9,872 bases of DNA from positions 1-9,872 of the forward strand of contig JAKPRU010000252.1 of NCBI GenBank assembly GCA_029557025.1. The letters are read 5' to 3'. Positions within the stretch are counted from its first letter, which is position 1, and the number at the start of each line of letters is the position of its first letter. The notes beneath the pieces are model-generated. The model saw only the letters and a list, made by a program, of their open reading frames with translations, ran no database searches and was not told the origin of the DNA. Origin of the DNA: Candidatus Omnitrophota bacterium (GTDB lineage: Bacteria; Hinthialibacterota; Hinthialibacteria; Hinthialibacterales; JAKPRU01). A program made the position numbers and the translations under genes. This document shows positions 7,099 to 9,872 of the stretch, piece after piece.

Positions 7099-7659
7099 AT
7101 GAATGAGACACTGGAATGGAAAGATATCGCCTTTCTTCGCGAGGTCGAACGACGCAGCGGTACTCCGGTAAGCGCGTGTTTCCAATGCCACAAATGTTCT
7201 ACCGGTTGTCCTATCGGCCCGGAAATGGATCTTCTTTCAAGCCAGGTCATGCGACTGATCCATCTCGGCGAGGAGGAGAAGGTATTGAAATGTCGCTCGA
7301 TCTGGCTTTGCGCATCCTGTGAAGCCTGCACAACCCGTTGTCCGATGGGGATCGACGTTGCTACAGTGATGGATACTCTTCGAATCATCGCCGCCCAACG
7401 CAAAGTGCCTGCCCCCGGTACGCGGGGCGAGAGGTTTTACCGTTCTTTTCTTTCCAGCGTGCGCAGGCACGGGAGGGTGTTTGAGTTGGGAATGCTTACC
7501 GTGTACAAGTTCCGATCCGTTGACTTTCTTACCGACCTGGATAAAGCGCCGAAATTACTCGCAAAAGGGAAACTTTCTTTTCTACCCGCACGATCGGCTA
7601 ATGTTGCGCAGGTTAAAGAGATATTTCGGAAAGCGGATGAGGAGGAAACAAATCGGTGA
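7099..7659 (+). CDS. hdrC: Heterodisulfide reductase subunit C-like iron-sulfur protein
   Basis: This is a 186-residue HdrC homologue, the small cytoplasmic ferredoxin-like subunit that carries electrons between HdrA and HdrB. It has two complete [4Fe-4S] motifs of the C-x2-C-x2-C-x3-C-P type: Cys27, 30, 33, 37 and Cys71, 74, 77, 81. They are separated by the MRLIHLGEE helix typical of HdrC. After the second cluster comes a helical tail with basic residues (about 100-186) and no membrane segment, so it is not a membrane-bound HdrE/DsrM-type relative. The length matches HdrC. The ATG follows the preceding stop by three bases and has only a weak AAGAG before it, suggesting translation coupled to the upstream gene. 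The gene's end overlaps the hdrB start. A methanogen-type heterodisulfide substrate is unlikely in this context; it is best seen as part of an HdrABC electron-transfer core. Confidence 0.92.
   Translation: MNETLEWKDIAFLREVERRSGTPVSACFQCHKCSTGCPIGPEMDLLSSQVMRLIHLGEEEKVLKCRSIWLCASCEACTTRCPMGIDVATVMDTLRIIAAQRKVPAPGTRGERFYRSFLSSVRRHGRVFELGMLTVYKFRSVDFLTDLDKAPKLLAKGKLSFLPARSANVAQVKEIFRKADEEETNR
7641..7646 (+). promoter_or_regulatory. Ribosome binding site of hdrB
   Basis: GGAGGA is the strongest Shine-Dalgarno match in the window, nine bases before the GTG at 7656. It lies within the end of hdrC and supports the GTG start that overlaps the hdrC stop. Confidence 0.75.
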
Positions 7660-8552
7660 AATACGCTTTTTTCCCCGGTTGCAGCCTGGAATCAACAGCT
7701 TGGGAGTTTAAGAAATCCACGCTTTCCGTCTGCGCCGCCCTCGGCCTGGAGTTGCATGAGATAGCCGACTGGATCTGTTGTGGTTCCACACCGGCACATG
7801 CCAGCAATGCGTCGTTAGCCGTGGCGCTTCCCGTGTTCAGCCTGCTCAGGGCACAGCACATGGGGATGCCCGTGATGGCCGCGTGCGCCTCATGTTACTC
7901 GCGCCTTCGGACAGCCAACTATAAGATCACCCATGATCCGGAGGAATGCCTTCGTTCCGAGAGAATCACGGGCATGCCGTATGACGGTTCTGTACAGGTC
8001 CGCCACCTCTTGGATGTCTTGGCTAACGATCTGGGAACAGAGGAAATCCGAAGGAACGTCTCACATCCGCTCTGCGGTCTGAAAGTGGCCTGTTATTACG
8101 GCTGTCTCCTATCGCGGCCCCCCGAAATAGTAGCGTTCGATTATCCGGAATGCCCGACCTGTATGGAGGAACTGCTGCGCGTCGTTGGAGCCGAAGCGAT
8201 TGATTGGCCTTACAAGACAGAATGTTGTGGGGGAAGTCTTTCTATTACCGATCCGGTTGTCGTCCGACGACTCGGGTACAGGTTACTTGCAATGGCGCAC
8301 CGTGCGGGAGCCGAGTGCATCGCCGTCGCGTGCCCGCTCTGCCAATCCAATCTTGACCTTCGCCAGGCGGATATCAGGAAGTCGTTCGGTGAGGTCCCGG
8401 AGATTCCCATTCTTTACATTACACAATTGCTGGGCCTGGCCTTGGGGCTGTCGATGAATCAATTGGCACTGGAGGCATTGACGGTGGCTGCCGTGCCGCT
8501 GCTCACGAAATACGGGATTCTGAACACGCCGCAGGGAGTAACGCAATCATGA
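7656..8552 (+). CDS. hdrB: Heterodisulfide reductase subunit B-like CCG-domain protein
   Basis: This is a 298-residue HdrB homologue. In methanogens HdrB binds two non-cubane [4Fe-4S] clusters through two CCG domains and reduces disulfides. Both motifs are complete: Cys9, Cys41-Cys42, Cys77 and Cys80 in the first half (FFPGC, WICCGS, ACASC), and Cys150, Cys190-Cys191, Cys226 and Cys229 in the second (YYGC, ECCGGS, ACPLC). Full ligand sets in both halves suggest the catalytic-type clusters are made, unlike degenerate CCG proteins. The start is GTG 7656, sharing four bases (GTGA) with the hdrC stop; the end shares ATGA with hdrA. Its natural substrate here is unknown. It could reduce a disulfide or persulfide, or act as an electron relay to MetF or the glutamate-synthase-like subunits. 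Confidence 0.93.
   Translation: MKYAFFPGCSLESTAWEFKKSTLSVCAALGLELHEIADWICCGSTPAHASNASLAVALPVFSLLRAQHMGMPVMAACASCYSRLRTANYKITHDPEECLRSERITGMPYDGSVQVRHLLDVLANDLGTEEIRRNVSHPLCGLKVACYYGCLLSRPPEIVAFDYPECPTCMEELLRVVGAEAIDWPYKTECCGGSLSITDPVVVRRLGYRLLAMAHRAGAECIAVACPLCQSNLDLRQADIRKSFGEVPEIPILYITQLLGLALGLSMNQLALEALTVAAVPLLTKYGILNTPQGVTQS
8533..8538 (+). promoter_or_regulatory. Ribosome binding site of the hdrA-gltD fusion gene
   Basis: AGGGAG lies ten bases before the ATG at 8549, inside the end of hdrB. The ATG overlaps the hdrB stop as ATGA, so translation is probably coupled. Confidence 0.5.
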
Positions 8553-9872
8553 ATCCGAACGCCCCCGTGTCAACCCCCGGAACAGCGAACGATCTGTGCG
8601 GTGCAGTATTGGTCTGTGGCGGGGGAATCGCAGGGATTCAGGCCTCCCTTGATCTCTCTGCTGCAGGATTCCGTGTCTATCTCGTAGAGGAAAGCCCGGC
8701 GGTGGGTGGCGGAATGTCCCGTCTGGATAAGACCTTTCCGACCGGGGATTGCGCTACATGCATCATCTCTCCAAAGCTTGTGGAATGTATGCGGGACATC
8801 AATATCGATGTATTTACCCTTTCGGATGTCGTGAGTATTGAAGGAGAAGCCGGGAACTTTACGGTTACAGTTCGCCAGCGGCCACGCTATGTTGATATCC
8901 ACAAATGCACGGCGTGCGGTGATTGTACTACTGTCTGTCCGGTTAACCTGCCGAGTACCTTTGAAGCTGGGCTGGGAACTCGAAAGGCCATTGACCGGGT
9001 TTATGCACAGGCCGCTCCGAATGCGTACGTGATCCGCAAGAACGGTCGAGGAATGTGTAGCACAGGGTGTCCCATCGACTCCAGTGTTCAAGCGTATGTG
9101 GCTCTGATCGCGGCGGGCAGATTTAAGGAGGCAGCGGATGTGATTCGTCGGGATAATCCTCTACCTTCCATTTGTGGTCGCGTCTGTCTTCATCCCTGTG
9201 AGTCTCTCTGCAATCGGCGCGAGATTGATGAGCCGATTAATATACGCGGACTGAAACGATTCGCAATGGATCTGTTCCCCGAATCGGGGAAGGCGAACCG
9301 GATTGAGCCGAGCGGGAAATCCGTAGCGATTATCGGTTCCGGACCGGCGGGCCTGTCTGCCGCCCATTCGCTCGCGCTTGCGGGGCATCGGTGTGTTGTC
9401 TACGAGGCATTGCGGGTCCTCGGCGGTATGCTGGCCGTCGGTATTCCCGATTACCGACTACCTCCCGATATTCTGGAAAGGGATCTTACCTCGATACGAA
9501 ATCTCGGAGTAACATTCAAACCGGGAACTTCTGTCGGGAAGGATATTTCCAGAGAGCAGATAGAGAAAGAATTCGATGCGGTGTTTATCGCGACCGGCGC
9601 CCATGAAAGCCGGAAATTAGGCATCCCCGGTGAGCAGTGTGCCGGAGTCGTTTATGGAGTAGAGTTTCTGAGGCAATTCTCATTGGATCAAGGAGCGGAG
9701 GTAGGAAAACGTGTAATGGTTGTCGGTGGAGGGAATACGGCGTTCGATGCCGCAAGAGTAGCCAGGCGCATGGGCGCTGAAACAGTTACGATATTGATTC
9801 GATGCCGCGATGAAATGATTGCCGCGCCGGAGGAAATTGCGGGCGCACTTGCAGAGAACATCGAAATCATGC
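8549..9872 (+). CDS. hdrA: HdrA-type flavoprotein fused to GltD/NfnB-like NAD(P)H oxidoreductase module (3' end beyond window)
   Basis: The reading frame is open for 441 codons to the window edge, so the protein is incomplete. Residues 18-135 are HdrA: an FAD dinucleotide motif CGGGIAG (23-29), GGGMS (53-57), the HdrA signature FPTGDCATC with Cys68 and Cys71, and a ferredoxin motif Cys120, 123, 126, 130. At about 135-165 the sequence passes directly into a GltD/NfnB/dihydropyrimidine-dehydrogenase-type module. Its cysteine-rich helical domain has Cys170, 174, 209, 213, 217 and 221. An FAD motif GSGPAG (263-268), an IATG strand (347-350) and an NAD(P) motif GGGNTA (393-398) follow. The N-terminal [4Fe-4S] domain of methanogen HdrA is absent. 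The second half of the HdrA flavin domain has not appeared by the edge and would be expected downstream. Its likely role is NAD(P)H-linked flavin-based electron bifurcation with HdrB, HdrC and MvhD. The domain calls are secure; the reaction is inferred. Confidence 0.9.
   Translation, partial: MNPNAPVSTPGTANDLCGAVLVCGGGIAGIQASLDLSAAGFRVYLVEESPAVGGGMSRLDKTFPTGDCATCIISPKLVECMRDINIDVFTLSDVVSIEGEAGNFTVTVRQRPRYVDIHKCTACGDCTTVCPVNLPSTFEAGLGTRKAIDRVYAQAAPNAYVIRKNGRGMCSTGCPIDSSVQAYVALIAAGRFKEAADVIRRDNPLPSICGRVCLHPCESLCNRREIDEPINIRGLKRFAMDLFPESGKANRIEPSGKSVAIIGSGPAGLSAAHSLALAGHRCVVYEALRVLGGMLAVGIPDYRLPPDILERDLTSIRNLGVTFKPGTSVGKDISREQIEKEFDAVFIATGAHESRKLGIPGEQCAGVVYGVEFLRQFSLDQGAEVGKRVMVVGGGNTAFDAARVARRMGAETVTILIRCRDEMIAAPEEIAGALAENIEIM

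Noticed and set aside
8570..9091. 173-codon open frame on the reverse strand
   Set aside because: It is antisense to the HdrA part of the last gene, which has intact FAD and ferredoxin motifs.
7099..9872. Methanogen heterodisulfide reductase (CoM-S-S-CoB)
   Set aside because: The genes are Hdr homologues, but the folate-type MetF, the GltD fusion and the absence of methanogenesis genes make a CoM/CoB substrate unlikely.
1..9872. CRISPR arrays, insertion sequences, tRNA/rRNA genes or phage signatures
   Set aside because: None seen: the window is almost fully coding with one continuous metabolic theme and similar codon use throughout.

Overview
The window is a tightly packed, one-directional block of eight genes on the + strand. 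All belong to iron-sulfur/flavin redox and one-carbon metabolism. It suggests an obligately or largely anaerobic bacterium that has the tetrahydrofolate branch of one-carbon metabolism and flavin-based electron bifurcation. The base composition looks moderately GC-rich (judged by eye), and GTG/TTG starts are used freely. A folate-type methylene-THF reductase next to Hdr/Mvh proteins argues for an acetogen-, sulfate-reducer- or syntroph-like bacterium rather than a methanogen. I cannot name the lineage; Desulfobacterota-like or an uncultured anaerobic phylum is a guess from gene content.

Layout: after a 78-base leader come an MvhD-type [2Fe-2S] protein (79-516) and a MetF-type methylenetetrahydrofolate reductase (559-1485). 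Next is a split and rearranged glutamate-synthase-like set. It has a divergent ferredoxin/FMN-domain protein (1488-2879), a second ferredoxin/FMN-domain protein with the classical motifs intact (2876-4444), and a class II glutamine amidotransferase joined directly to a GXGXG domain (4459-7095). The last group is HdrC (7099-7659), HdrB (7656-8552) and an HdrA-type flavoprotein fused in frame to a GltD/NfnB-like NAD(P)H-oxidoreductase module (8549 to the window edge, incomplete). Three junctions are 4-base stop/start overlaps, and no gap exceeds 42 bases inside the block. I see no internal terminator, promoter, repeat, mobile element, RNA gene or reverse-strand gene.

How the parts may work together (inference): the HdrA-GltD fusion would accept or donate NAD(P)H electrons and bifurcate them through flavin. 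HdrC, HdrB and MvhD would carry electrons through iron-sulfur clusters. MetF and the glutamate-synthase-like FMN/amidotransferase subunits would be the substrate-converting ends. HdrABC-MvhD joined to a MetF/MetV reductase is known in acetogens such as Moorella. The addition of a split glutamate-synthase-like enzyme with two non-identical FMN-domain subunits, and of a GltD module inside HdrA, makes this locus look like a larger composite redox machine. It may couple nitrogen transfer (glutamine amide) to one-carbon reduction. The true substrate of the glutamate-synthase-like part cannot be read from sequence alone.
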